NCBI GenBank assembly: GCA_021234155.1 | Contig: JAJEKV010000031.1 | Coordinates: forward strand, 1,047,614-1,111,613 | Source: Isoetes taiwanensis | Taxonomy: Eukaryota > Streptophyta > Lycopodiopsida > Isoetales > Isoetaceae | Direction of reading: 5' to 3' | DNA: 64,000 bases | Shown here: positions 1 through 10,446 of the stretch, in pieces | Layout of the letters: every line of letters starts with the position of its first letter | Position numbering within the stretch: the stretch's first letter is position 1 | Made by a program: the position numbers and the translations under genes | The notes under the pieces: model-generated | Seen by the model: the letters and a program-made list of their open reading frames with translations, nothing else | Told to the model about the DNA's origin: nothing | Databases searched by the model: none

Positions 1-564
1 GTTAACGGTGAGGGTTGGAAAGGTGGTGGCAGCCCGGTTTCCACCGGACTTGGAGAGGGTTGGAAAGGTGGTGGCGGTCTACTAGTTACTAGACTTCGGA
101 GTGTCTTCGAAGCAACAAAGACCTTGTCGGTAGGTGTTGAAGAAGCATCTCCGTCTTGTGTTCCATCCGGCGTAGAGGTACTTGGGCAAACAAATGGTGG
201 TGGAAGTTTGTTCACGGCGGTTAACCATGTCAAACAACCGCAAAAAATAGTGGGCTTGTTACTAACTCACAAGTCGATTGGACTAATGATATTCGAGAAT
301 ACAAATGCTATTCTGGAATAGTATTTTGTGTGCAGCATTTGCTGTATGTGTGCAAAAATGCTATTCCATAATACACTTATCCGAGTGTTTTGGACAAGGC
401 GTATTCGTGATCACATAGAAAAACACAACCGACAAGGTGGCCTACCTTTAAAAGGAAAATCGAAATTCGATTAGTATTCAAAGCTTCCGCCACAGATTTA
501 GTCGCCCGCCCGAAGCCTTAGATCAATATACATTTGCTGTATTCCGATTTACATAGCGAAAATA
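1..564. other. Region upstream of the ParB/methylase gene
   Basis: No supported gene. A short direct repeat beginning GAGGGTTGGAAAGGTGG occurs at about 9 and 55. A perfect palindrome CTATTCTGGAATAG lies at 308-321, and imperfect versions of the same motif lie near 361-376 and 536-557, so the palindromes typical of the neighbouring gene begin here. The 65-codon open frame at 124-321 has no recognisable product. It could be the end of something starting outside the window. Confidence 0.5.
308..321. repeat. Isolated palindrome, TATTCTGGAATA core
   Basis: CTATTCTGGAATAG, two 6-base arms around a TG centre. It is the leftmost clear member of the palindrome family that fills the introns of the gene at 565-4570. 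Confidence 0.7.
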
Positions 565-3500
565 ATGGACAGGTAAGCATGTAAAGTACATAGTACGTCT
601 TTCCTTTGATTCCTGATTTGCTTTTGTAGGTCAAAGTGTATTCCAGAATACACTTTGCCCTTCAGCGAAACAAAAAGTGTATTCCGAATACACTTTTGCT
701 CATCGGCGTGCAAAGTGTATTCCGAATACACTTTGCTCTTAAGAACGAAGGGCAAAGTGTATTCCGGAATACACTTTGCACTGCCGATGAGCAAAGTGTA
801 TTCCAATACACTTTGCTCTTTCATGAAACAAAGTGTATTCGAATCATACACTTTAAACCGCCGATGAGCAAAAGTGTATTCCAGAATACACTTTGCTTGT
901 ATTTTTTAGAACGCTTGTTTGTTTGCACTTAAATAACACACTTTTTAGCTGCAACAGACCACTTTTTAGGTTAAAAATAACACTTTCGAATCCAATTAAG
1001 GCACAAAAAATTGACTTAGAGTGACAATATTTTAGCTTGTTTTCCTGTCTATTTCTGGCCTTCAGGGCACAAGTTTAGTAAATGTTATTCTGGAATACAA
1101 CTTTCGTTTGAATTTCTGTCTTAAAAAGGTAGTTTTCAACGTTTCAGTGGCATGGAAGAAGGAAGCAGGAGGGCATCAAAGAAATCTCACAAGCCTAAGC
1201 GTCCACACCCTCAGAAGCACACCGCTGACACAGACGAGCCCGCTGTTTACGAGAACTTTCAAACGCAGTGGTTCGTGACCAGGGGTGCAGATGGAAAATA
1301 CAGCACACTGACGTTTCTGTACGTCTGTAAAAGTGCTGGTAACAAAAGGTACGCCGACTCCGAGTTTGTTAACCTTGGGACAATAAAAGATGTCTCCGAG
1401 GTTGCCGGACAAGGAGGTCAGGTGGGGAGGCTTTCCTTCAAGACCTCCCAAGGCTTCATTGTTGTGGACATCGTTTTTTTTTAAATTGTCAGTGTGCAAC
1501 CACCGGCACTGCACAAACTCTTTTCACACTACCGGACAAAACGAAGCATGTGTTCATGTATTAGGCAGGTTTGTTCCAGCACAAGCGAGGACTTTCCTGT
1601 CAGTGAGTCCGAGCAATCAGATGGAGAAAGGTCACAATCACCACCTTCTGCTAGTTCTTTAGGGAGGTCATCAGATAGAGGTTCCGAGGAACAAGACGAG
1701 GAAGAACCCCCTGTGCGGCCAAAGAAACTTAGCAGGCCAAGGGCAACGATAGCTGCTAAAGAACCAAAGAAGCGAAAAGTAAAGCAGCTTGATGTTGCTG
1801 AAATCGCTGATGAACAACCAAAAACGAAGAAGGGAAATGGCAAGGCTCCTAGGGTGGCCATTAAAGAAAAGAAGGTGGATAAGACCTCAGAGAGGATGGA
1901 ACAAATAAATCTTAACAAGTATGTTCAGGGGGTAATATACTTGCCAGTAACTTCCATGAGGTTGCCACCGAAGAATAAAGCTGGTGAGCGCCCCCTTCAG
2001 GTTCGAAAAATCTATGCTGACCATTTAAGAAATTTGAAGGACAGAATAAGGAGCAACCCCAATGCCCATGTTGCTCCAATTGTTGTTCTTGTTGACAGAA
2101 CCCAGTGCATGGACCCCAAGGACTACGACAGAGAAAATGCAGACACTTACATGCACTATGTCCTTGGGGGAAACCACAGTTTCAAAGCAAGGAGATAGTT
2201 GTACAAAGAAAAAAACAACCCAAGATATCTCTCTGTGCTGTTTACTGTGGCCTGACAGACGAAGAAGCCAAAATCGTTGCCAACACGCACAATGCTGACA
2301 ATGAATATAAGCTGAAAATGAGCTTTGTGGACAAAATCAGGTTCATGCACAGGGAATATATGATATTTAAAGAAAAATATGGAGATGATTTGAAGAAGCC
2401 ACAAAACTCATTGGAACTAAAGGAAGCGTGTGCTGTGGAGTGCTACCTCAAATACGACGAGGCTAACAAACGGCAGTCTCTAATACCACACGACAATTGG
2501 TTCCAGCTAGCCTTCAGAGATGGCAGAGTAAGTTGTTTTTGTATTCTGGAATACCCCTGCAGCCCTCCCACTGATATCGCTTTCTTATCTCCAGATTTGG
2601 GACCTCCAAAACGAAATATTCACCATGTTCGAGCGTGGTAATCCGAAAAGAAAAAAGGATCCGACGTCCCCAAAAGGAAATGACAATCACTGTGTGGCGA
2701 GAAATGCAGGGCTTCACAGATATGGATATATTAGAAAGGCTACTGCAAAAGGTTGTCGATAAAGAATTTACTCTTGAAGAAATGTCCAAGGAGCTCCACA
2801 AGTAAGCACGCCACTTTGGGTTTTTGTTTGGTAGGGAGAAGTGTAGTTCAAAAAACACGCTTACACGCGAAAGCCAAAGTGTATTCCGAAATACACTTTG
2901 GCTTTCGTGTGTGAGCCAAACTGTATTCCGGAAATACACTTTGGCTCACACCCGAAAGCCAAAGTGTATTCCGGAATACGCTTTGGCTTTCGTGTGTGAA
3001 GCAAAGTGTATTCTGGAATACACTTTGGCTTTCAGTTTTTTAAGTAGTTCTTTTTTGTTGCTTTTTTTTTAGTTTTCTTCCTTCTAACGTTTGTGTGGTC
3101 TTACATCCAGAAAAATGTCATCACATGTCAAACCTGCTTAATGGAACAATTAAATGTTGACAGCTGGGAAAGGTGCAAAGAGCTTTATCCTATCGCAACC
3201 TCAGACGAAAGGATTGTCCAGTATGCGCCAAATTTTGAAGGCTGGGTATGTTGATTTGTTTTTTATATTGTTGTTTTTCTTGTTACTAAGACGTTCTTTT
3301 TTGCAGAGCAAAAAGAAAAACAAAGACCTGCCGGAGGGCTTCATGCACTTGGTCAGGACAGCACGAGAAGAGAGGACGCTGGCGGACAGGCGTGTTCTGG
3401 ATTCTGAGCCCTCCGATTACGAAAGGTTTACAATGTTCGATCAAAATAACCTATTCTCTATTGTACACGGTGATTGCACCAAATTAGCCGAATCAATAAA

Positions 3501-4570
3501 GCCCCAAGATTTTACCTTGGTAGTAGCTGACCTTAAGCTGAAAGACAGCTGCTACGATGACCAGCCATTTAAAAACTCTGAGTTTAACGCTTTCGTCGAC
3601 GGCATAAAGCATATTACTACGGCAAAACATTGGAGGCTGGTAGTATTTCACTCAAGCATGCAATCCGGTCTTGTGGAAGCCAGCTTCAAGAATCACTTCG
3701 GTTCGCCTGCCCAAGCTGGTTATAAAAATCTGGTTTGGTAAGCACCTATTCTGGAATACACAAGTCCTTTTGTTTTCCTTACCTTTTTTTTCTTTGTTAG
3801 TTACAATTGTAGCATTTTTAAATTCTTGTTAGGAGTTTCTATTCCGGAATACGTTTCTTTTGACTGTACTTAAATACTTCTTTATTTTTATTTTCCTTAG
3901 GTATAAAACAAATATTAATTACCATGGTGGAGGCCCGCGGCTGCTAAGTAAGGTCGAATATCTCCACGTGGCTTATTGGAGTTTCGACGGAAAACGTACA
4001 ATGGAACACTTCAACACAGCGGCATGCCAGAACTTTTCAAACGTGTTGGAGTTTCCAGCTGTGTTACAGAAGTTGCAGGACCCTAGTGCACAAGGAAGAA
4101 TAGTGAATCACTACCAAAAGCCACAGAAACTTATTAACCATCTTCTGGACATGTTCTCACGTCCAGGAGATTGGGTGCTTGACGCGTTTTCTGGCTCTGG
4201 TACAACTATTGCTTGTGCACTTAAGAAGGGCCGTAATTGTGTAGCTGTTGACATTGACAAGGAGGCTGTACAGTTCATCAAGATGAGACTTTCTGCCTTA
4301 CCAACTCTACCAGACGAGAATCAAGAGTTGGGGGCAAAGTCTAATTCTGATTTTGCTAAGATGACATCTTCGGAGATACAGCCTCCTTTTACGAGCTCTT
4401 TGGAAGACGAAGCTACATTTGCAGAGCTGAAAGAAGTTGCTCTAGCTACAATACCTGAAGCAGCCACCAACACAGAAAAGCCTAAGTCACCAGAGAAAGG
4501 TGAAACGTTAGAAACTGGTCAAGCTGAGAGCAGCAAGAAGAATGAAGAAGATTTTAATTTAGATCTCTGA
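565..4570 (+). CDS. ParB/Srx-like and N4/N6 DNA-methylase-like fusion, spliced, frameshifted
   Basis: Exon 1 is ATGGACAG at 565-572, followed by donor GTAAGC. Joined to the acceptor at 1147 it runs in frame into the lysine-rich N-terminus at 1152, which fixes the start. Later introns read as 2528-2594, 2802-3110, 3246-3306 and 3738-3900. An intron or a broken stretch at about 1349-1600 is unresolved: there is an in-frame TAA at 1482, and a good acceptor ends at 1492. The central part (about 1912-2400) has GGNHS at 2166-2180, like the GxHR box of ParB/sulfiredoxin-fold proteins but with S for R. A CxxC sits at 3126-3137. The last two exons resemble beta-class N4/N6 methyltransferases: a VHGDCTKL segment first, then SAM motif DAFSGSGTT at 4181-4207. 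The catalytic DPPY position reads DLKL (3529-3540). One-base frameshifts near 2188, 2675 and 3113 mean decay or homopolymer assembly errors. Function is inferred; it is not a known host housekeeping gene. Confidence 0.7.
632..896. repeat. Array of seven ~25-bp palindromes in intron 1
   Basis: Copies start near 632, 673, 711, 753, 792, 829 and 868, spaced 37-42 bp apart. Each is a near-perfect palindrome with arms CAAAGTGTATTC and GAATACACTTTG; the centre varies by 0-2 bases (CA, C, CG or none), and the sixth copy is interrupted. Spacers are 12-17 bp. The spacer after copy 2 (CTCATCGGCG) is the reverse complement of those after copies 4 and 6 (GCCGATGAG). The whole array lies in the 575-bp first intron. 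Confidence 0.9.
1086..1097. repeat. Single palindrome near the end of intron 1
   Basis: TATTCTGGAATA, 50 bp before the acceptor at 1147. Same core as the array at 632-896 but without the extended CAAAGTG arms. Confidence 0.7.
2541..2554. repeat. Palindrome in the 67-bp intron
   Basis: GTATTCTGGAATAC, 13 bp after donor GTAAGT (2528) in the intron ending at 2594. It makes up a fifth of this very short intron. Confidence 0.75.
2842..3033. repeat. Second palindrome array, in the 309-bp intron
   Basis: Four clear copies (about 2866-2904, 2913-2947, 2954-2991, 2998-3033) and one degenerate copy at about 2842. The arms extend to GAAAGCCAAAGTGTATTCC and its complement, longer than in the first array. 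Spacers alternate in orientation: GCTTTCGTGTGTGA, then its complement with one or two changes, then forward again. The array is therefore a chain of nested inverted repeats inside the intron 2802-3110. Confidence 0.9.
3747..3758. repeat. Palindrome in the last intron, copy 1
   Basis: TATTCTGGAATA, 9 bp after donor GTAAGC (3738) of the intron 3738-3900. Confidence 0.7.
3840..3851. repeat. Palindrome in the last intron, copy 2
   Basis: Perfect TATTCCGGAATA, in the same intron (3738-3900) as the copy at 3747. Confidence 0.75.
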
Positions 4571-6945
4571 CGGATTTTTGTTGTGGCTACTGATTGACAT
4601 CTATTATTTATTGCCATTATTGGCCATTATTGATATAACACAAAACCAGTAATGAAATTATTATTATTATGTTTACTAAATTTGTGTTTTTTGTACATCG
4701 ACCTCTAATAAATTACGTGCTCATGTCTCAAATCTGCTATTTTCACGTGCTTAACTCCAAAAAACCAAAGTCCTGTCCAAAGAGTACCCCAAAAATAGGC
4801 CAAAAAAAAACTGATACTCCTGAAACTTTGAACCTCTCTTAAAAAGGCCCAATTTCTGAAGTGCCGTGCTTTTTCTAAAGGAATCTTTGAAACGGGAGTG
4901 CTGCAACACTCCCGTTTAATTTGCAACCTTGTTATTAGTTAACCATTTTTTTGTCTTTGAGCAAAGCATAGAATCCATAACCATAGCCAGAATTGAACAA
5001 AGATTCTTCCCCAAAAAACAAATTTGAACAGAGTTACAGAATTAATTAAATAGTGCATATTCTTGAACAATATTTATATACTCTCCATCTTATCCAAATG
5101 GTAATATTGACACACCAGGTGTTAAAGCAAATGAATAAATTAGATTGAGATGATGATGAAAAATGTAAGAGCTATGACAATCAATGCAAATGCTCCACTA
5201 GATGTTGTAGACATATGCCAATACCACAACCTTGAACTAAAAAACTAGGTTTTAAAGAACATAAACAATGTGTTTTGGCTGATATTTAGTTTAGTACATT
5301 TTTTTGCTTAACAATTGACGCACTTAGTGCCTCATTTCTATCGCTCAAGCCTTGGAAAAGTTTGTTAACCTTTGAATGCTATTGCAGATAAATGTTATTG
5401 AAAGGAAATTAGCAATAATGGATTTCATATGGTTCAAAATATTGATTGGCAAGGGAATTTTATCTAGAAAAACTTGCATTTTGATGGTAGAGTAAACTCC
5501 ATTTTGCATTGTAAAGAATAAAAGAACGATGTTTCGAATATGGGCCATTATTTCCATTTTATTTTATAACATTCTACCAGAGCTAAAACATGCTATCAGG
5601 GTTGGCAAGTGCAAGGGCAGTTGGGGAGATGGCAAAAGGAATATCATGCCGACTTAAAGAGTAGAAATTCTATTACTACTGACGTTGCCCACTATGCTCA
5701 TATGACACGTACCTGCCCGCTATGCTCATGTAACTTATGCCTGTACATAAACTAAAACTCCAATTTTGTATTTGATTTTAGTGGATCAACACTAAATATG
5801 GTATGTGTATGATGCCTTTCCTGAGCGCATGGTAAAAGACTCTAGATGGAACATTGCATCATTGGTTTCAATTTTCCATTAATGAACACAGCCTAATGAA
5901 TATGTACAAATTTCGATTTAGATTCACATTTGTTTACATATTTAAGTTTTAGGATGTGTATGCATTGCATTATTAGTTTCAGTTGTCCATTACTGGCGTG
6001 CATTGTCCATTTGGGATGCACATAAAAACACACACACGCACATCCCTTCCCAACCATTTACTTCTGGCATGTTTTTGTGATATTGGTATGACCAAGAGAT
6101 CAGGTCCATGACTTGGAATTTTATTGTCATTTTCTAATCCACCTATTCTGGGGGTTGTGTGTCATATGTTTTTAGTTGGTGAGCTAGTTATGCATAGAGA
6201 TTCGCATTGGCCTCTTCATAATTGTTGAGAAATGTCTACACACAACATTCCTAGGCCTTGAAGGGGCCAAAACAAATTTAGCCCATACACTCTACTGTAT
6301 ATAAATATTGTATCCCCCCCAATACAAGGCGTCCAACGGTAAGCAAGGAATCCTACATACATACAAAAACCTGTATTCATAACTGTAAGTCAAATTGAGT
6401 CACGCCTCGTTGGCTAGGATCCCCCGAAACCGACATCCAATAATCCGAGACTATCAACGAATGCCCTGTACAAATATCGCAAGTCGAACGTTTTTTTTGA
6501 GGTGGTTGGTGGTTTCATGCCTTTCTCAGTTGAAAACAAAGTGACGAAACACTCCAATATAGTAGAAATAGACCTCTACAAGCTTTCTTAAAAGCCTTCA
6601 CCATGGGATACAACATGTTATACTAAAATTTAATTTACGTCTGTCCACTTATATTAGAAATAGCATAATACATTATTCTCTTACCATTAATTTTCTTGCC
6701 TTTCTTTGTAATAAAGACTGGTCCATTGTCACTCAATCAGAACTTATAATATACCAATTAGACTGGAACTTATAAATGGTTTGACTAGACTAAACAATAA
6801 TCAAAGCTTCTTTTACTCTTTCTATCCCAGGAATAAAAAGCAAGAGTACATAGGATATTACCAAAATCAGCTTCTATAATTCAGGGAAAAAAAAGGAATC
6901 TTCAATCTCATTTCACCAAAATAACACAACGAATGTGCATTTACA
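4571..6945. other. AT-rich intergenic region
   Basis: No gene seen between the stop of the ParB/methylase gene and the end of the FAP-like gene. The only structured feature is the hairpin at 4890-4917. Short open frames on the minus strand (4705-4926, 5345-5557) have no recognisable content. Confidence 0.5.
4890..4917. repeat. Perfect 11-bp-stem hairpin
   Basis: Arms AAACGGGAGTG and CACTCCCGTTT around a 6-base loop, preceded by AAGGAATCTTTG. A hairpin with the same flank and outer stem but a different inner stem occurs at 45525-45551. It may mark the end of the element containing the ParB/methylase gene. Confidence 0.7.
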
Positions 6946-8245
6946 TCAAGTGTTGTGCTTTAGATACTCCACAATAGAAGACTTTAGAGAAGAAGAGACT
7001 GGTTCTGCTCCAAGATAGACATCAAACAATGCTGAAATTAGTTGTTTAGACTCAACTATGGCGGTCGGGTGCGAAGGTAGAGAGCCATCATCTGAAAGAC
7101 TAATCTGCACATGCACATGAATTTTCGAATTGGTGGAATATGATAGACAATCAACACAAGTAACAAATGTACTACCTGAAGTGTTGAAGGCTGGACCCAG
7201 TTAAAATAGATGGTTGTTCCCTTTTTTAATGACCGCGCTTTGAGAACTTCCTCAAAGGTATGAAGGGCTTTGTCTCCATGAGGTCCTGCTAACTTTAGAC
7301 GAGGAGTGAGTGCTTCCTCCAATGCCTTCCAAAACTGTTGCCCTTCAACATCTCTTGCTAACACAATTACAAGCCCTTTCTCCAGTGGTGCTGAAAGTGT
7401 AGCACATGAATCCACCATATTCAGTTAAGATGTATTTAGTTAATCCTCCAAAAAGAATAAATCGCAACTGACTTTATTATACTAAAGGTTTGGAAAATAA
7501 AAATAACCTTCAGTGATAACCGCCCATAGGTTGATATCATTCAGAAGTCCATCTTCTGGCTTTTCATTCCATGGCGCAAGTTTTGTCATCTTGGGCTCTG
7601 CATAGAAGGCCACAGCATAGACTTTTACTGCAATAAATCCAACAGTTTTCTCTCTCACACCTGCACATTGAAATAATGTGTCATTCATGCAAATTTCAAC
7701 AGCTTATTTTCATAGTTTAAGTGTGTAAGATTAACCAGCTCCACATAGAGAGACTTCCTTCGTGCCTCCTGGTAATGTAAGTGACATTGGAAATTTAAGG
7801 CCAGTAGCAGGCTCCACATAGTGAGTTTTATCTAGAGCCAAACCTAAAGAAATTAAAACAGCTAAATCAGTTTTCCCTGTAGCAATCTGAAGAAAAAACT
7901 GGATCCTAATGCTTTCTTACAAGCGCAAAAAGCCCAAAATAGATTAAGTCCTATTTTTTTAATGCTTCAAATGACAGGAAAAGTAAAGTAACAGTAATGC
8001 AGATACTCACTTGCAGTGGGCATAAATCTTCTGCCCTTTGAGGGCTCAGCAAAAGCAATGTGGGTGCGAGAGAGAGCGCCAAAGCAAGGGCTTCGACTAC
8101 CATAGCCAAGAGCTGGTGTCTGGATCAAGGATGTGATGGATTGAATTTGTATATTTTCCCTGTTTTGAAACCAAGATTGGGAAGGCAACAATGATCCAGC
8201 CAAGGCCATAGCTATGAGCGTTGATCGGCTCAAACAGCAGCTCAT
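6946..8245 (-). CDS. FAP-type chalcone-isomerase-like protein, plastid
   Basis: Five exons on the minus strand: 8011-8245, 7736-7843, 7508-7660, 7176-7390 and 6946-7104, all with GT-AG boundaries and consistent phase. Exon 1 begins MSCCLSRSTLIAMALAGSLL and is rich in S, R and A, as expected of a chloroplast transit peptide. The mature part shows CHI-fold signatures: EPATGLKFP, then VREKTVGFIAVKVYAVAFYA, then APLEKGLVIVLARDVEGQQFW, then KKGTTIYFNW, and ends ALFDVYLG followed by EPVSSSLKSS. This order matches plant fatty-acid-binding CHI-like proteins (FAP1/FAP3 group) rather than flavonoid-forming chalcone isomerases. That family acts in plastid fatty-acid metabolism. The frame is intact throughout. 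The exact FAP subgroup is not resolved. Confidence 0.87.
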
Positions 8246-8400
8246 TAACTAACTTATATTCTCGCAGCATGAAATGGGCACCGTAGAGCTCGAATATTCC
8301 GATGGAATGGGCACCATAGAGCTCCGGTTGCATCATGCATGTTCAATTTTGTTAGCCCAATGTTTAAAAAAAAAGTAAGAACTAGCGAAAGTTGCTAAAA

Positions 8401-8990
8401 AAAAGGGTAAGAACTAGCAAAAATGTAGAAGGTAAGAACTAGCGAAAATGCAGAATTGAGGTGACTAGTGAAGATGCTAAAAAAAAGTAAGAATTAGCGA
8501 AAATGCAGGATTGAGGTGACGATCATGGTGGAGATGGAGTAGCTACAATGACAACATACTAGAGGGACCATAGTTGGATCATGAGATTTTCCTCCTTGCT
8601 TTTTTAACTGGAGCGCAGGCATACTAGTAAGAACTAGCGAAAATGCAGAATTGAGGTGACTAGCGAAGATGCTTAAAAAAAAGGCAAGAATTAGCGAAAA
8701 TGCAGGATTGAGGTGACGATCATGGTGGGGATGGAGTAGCTACAATGACAACACACTAGAGGGACCGTAGTTGGATCATGAGATTTTCCTTCTTGTTTTT
8801 TTTTTTTTTTTTTAACGGGAGCATAGGCATACTAGTCTTCGCGACTAGCTTAAAATGCGTGATTGAGGTGACTAGCGAAGATGCTAAAAAAAAGGTAAGA
8901 ATTAGCGAAAATGCAGGATTGAGGTGACGATCATGGTGGGGATGGAGTAGCTACAATGACAACACTACAACGTTGCCCTATAATCTTCAA
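8401..8990. repeat. Tandem repeat, ~195-bp unit, about 2.7 copies
   Basis: Units begin near 8431, 8625 and 8830 with TAAGAACTAGCGAAAATGCA or a variant. Each unit itself contains two related AGCGAAAATGCAG segments followed by GGTGACGATCATGGTGG. It lies just upstream of the FAP-like gene and may overlap its distal promoter. Confidence 0.8.
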
Positions 8991-10446
8991 CATCTTGAGC
9001 AATCTTATAAGCAAGGCGGATTGGAGATCTAGAACTGTGCTTATCTTGCTCAGCATTGGTCAATTTCTTCCTTTCCTTTCTTCACTAGGACGGTGAAGAG
9101 TTTGATATTGGTGTTGAGTGGATCTAAGGCCAGATGCTTGTAATTTTCAAACAGAATGCGTTCCTATTACTGCTTAAAAAGTCATTGATGATTCCGCACC
9201 ATTCACAGTGGACTTTGTAGCTCTAAAGAAATAGCGCAATCCAAATTTAAAATGTATGAATGGAACAATCTTCTTGCTTCTAGCAGTTTCAACTTCGTTG
9301 CTCTCCGAGGATTTGCATCATGGATTTTTGCTTAACCTACTCGGACATGGGTTTAAGGAAGGTCAACCCTCTCCTCTCAGGGATCATGGAAAATAATACT
9401 CTCGACCTCTGGCCTCGAGGGTTATTCCCTATAATCCCTTCGAGGGGAGGGTTAACCTCCTCTTTCCCTTTCCCTCTCACAATTCTTATTGCAGTTTCTC
9501 GAGATATAGTTCATGCATGAATCAACTCATAAATCTGACATAACTGGCCGGTCCAGTGCTCCAAAGCTTGAATGTTTCATTGCAGAGCCTAATTTTGAGA
9601 TATAATTTGGCTTTCTAAAAAAAGAGCTAAAGAGTTCCATTTAGCCAGAGTTGGGAACTCGGGCTAGGCAGACTTGAAAATCTTCTTCCTCCAGAATCCG
9701 TGCCCTATGCAGTATTTGATGCATTTTAGACTATGATGATATGTGCTAGGTCCCGAAGGTCTGGAGCCCATGATGTCTGAGATGCCCCCAATCTGCTAGA
9801 AACTGTACTAAAGAGAGTAGAACTAAAAGCTATTATCTCAGAAAGCGAGACTTTCAGCATGTTTTTGGTGAATACAAGGGTCTAACTAGTTATGAATAAA
9901 GCTTTTTAAAGATGTCCAAATTTGAAAATTTTTGTGGAGATCCAAATTCACCTGTTTGGGTTGATTTGCTTCTAATTTTGTGCTTGGGCCTTTGGTGTAG
10001 TCGTAGCACACTACTACTCTTAGAGTAGCTATACCGTCCAAAGTTGTACTTTGTATAGTTCTGTCCAACCTATATATCTATCTAATAACTGCATGTTGTT
10101 GGTCTGCTGTGGCTTCTTCTCATGTCCTAAGACCATATTGTTGCATGGGGAAGAAAGTGGCAAGCTCGGTCTTATTTGAAGGATCTTTACATGGCTTGCA
10201 ATGGCTGGGGATGCCTGTTGTTGGTCGGCTGTGGCTTCATCTCTTGTCCTAAGACTAAGTGGCAAGATCTGTCTTATTTGACATTGCTTGCAATGGCTGG
10301 AGATGCTTGCCAGTATAAATAATGCAGGTACGGATCTTCAAATTCAATCTTCTTCCTTCTTGTTCATTTTTGTAGGACGTGGCTTAGAGCTTAGAGATTT
10401 GTGGTCTTATTTTGTTGATTTTTTTTTTCTCTCTCTCTCTCTCTGA
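8991..10446. other. Intergenic, with a ~123-bp tandem duplication
   Basis: No gene seen. A duplication occurs at about 10091-10213 and 10214-10310 (shared start TGTTGTTGGTC). A CT microsatellite (10430-10445) directly precedes the LINE. Confidence 0.5.

Noticed and set aside
124-321. 65-codon open frame near the window start
   Set aside because: No homology recognised. It ends within a copy of the palindrome and has no splice link that I could establish to the gene at 565.
632-896. CRISPR-like appearance of regularly spaced 25-bp repeats
   Set aside because: The repeats are full palindromes in a spliced plant-type gene, spacers are short (12-17 bp) and recur in both orientations, and no Cas gene is present.
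549-932. Open frames of 70-100 codons on both strands across the first palindrome array
   Set aside because: They are a by-product of the stop-free palindromic repeats. The region is intron 1 of the gene at 565.
1176-1514. Minus-strand 112-codon frame
   Set aside because: Antisense shadow of the N-terminal exons of the ParB/methylase gene.
2824-3072. 82-codon open frame across the second array
   Set aside because: Lies inside an intron with good GTAAGC donor and CAG acceptor, and its sequence is just translated repeat.
4890-4917. Intrinsic bacterial-type terminator
   Set aside because: Stem-loop is not followed by a T-run and the surrounding gene is spliced plant DNA.
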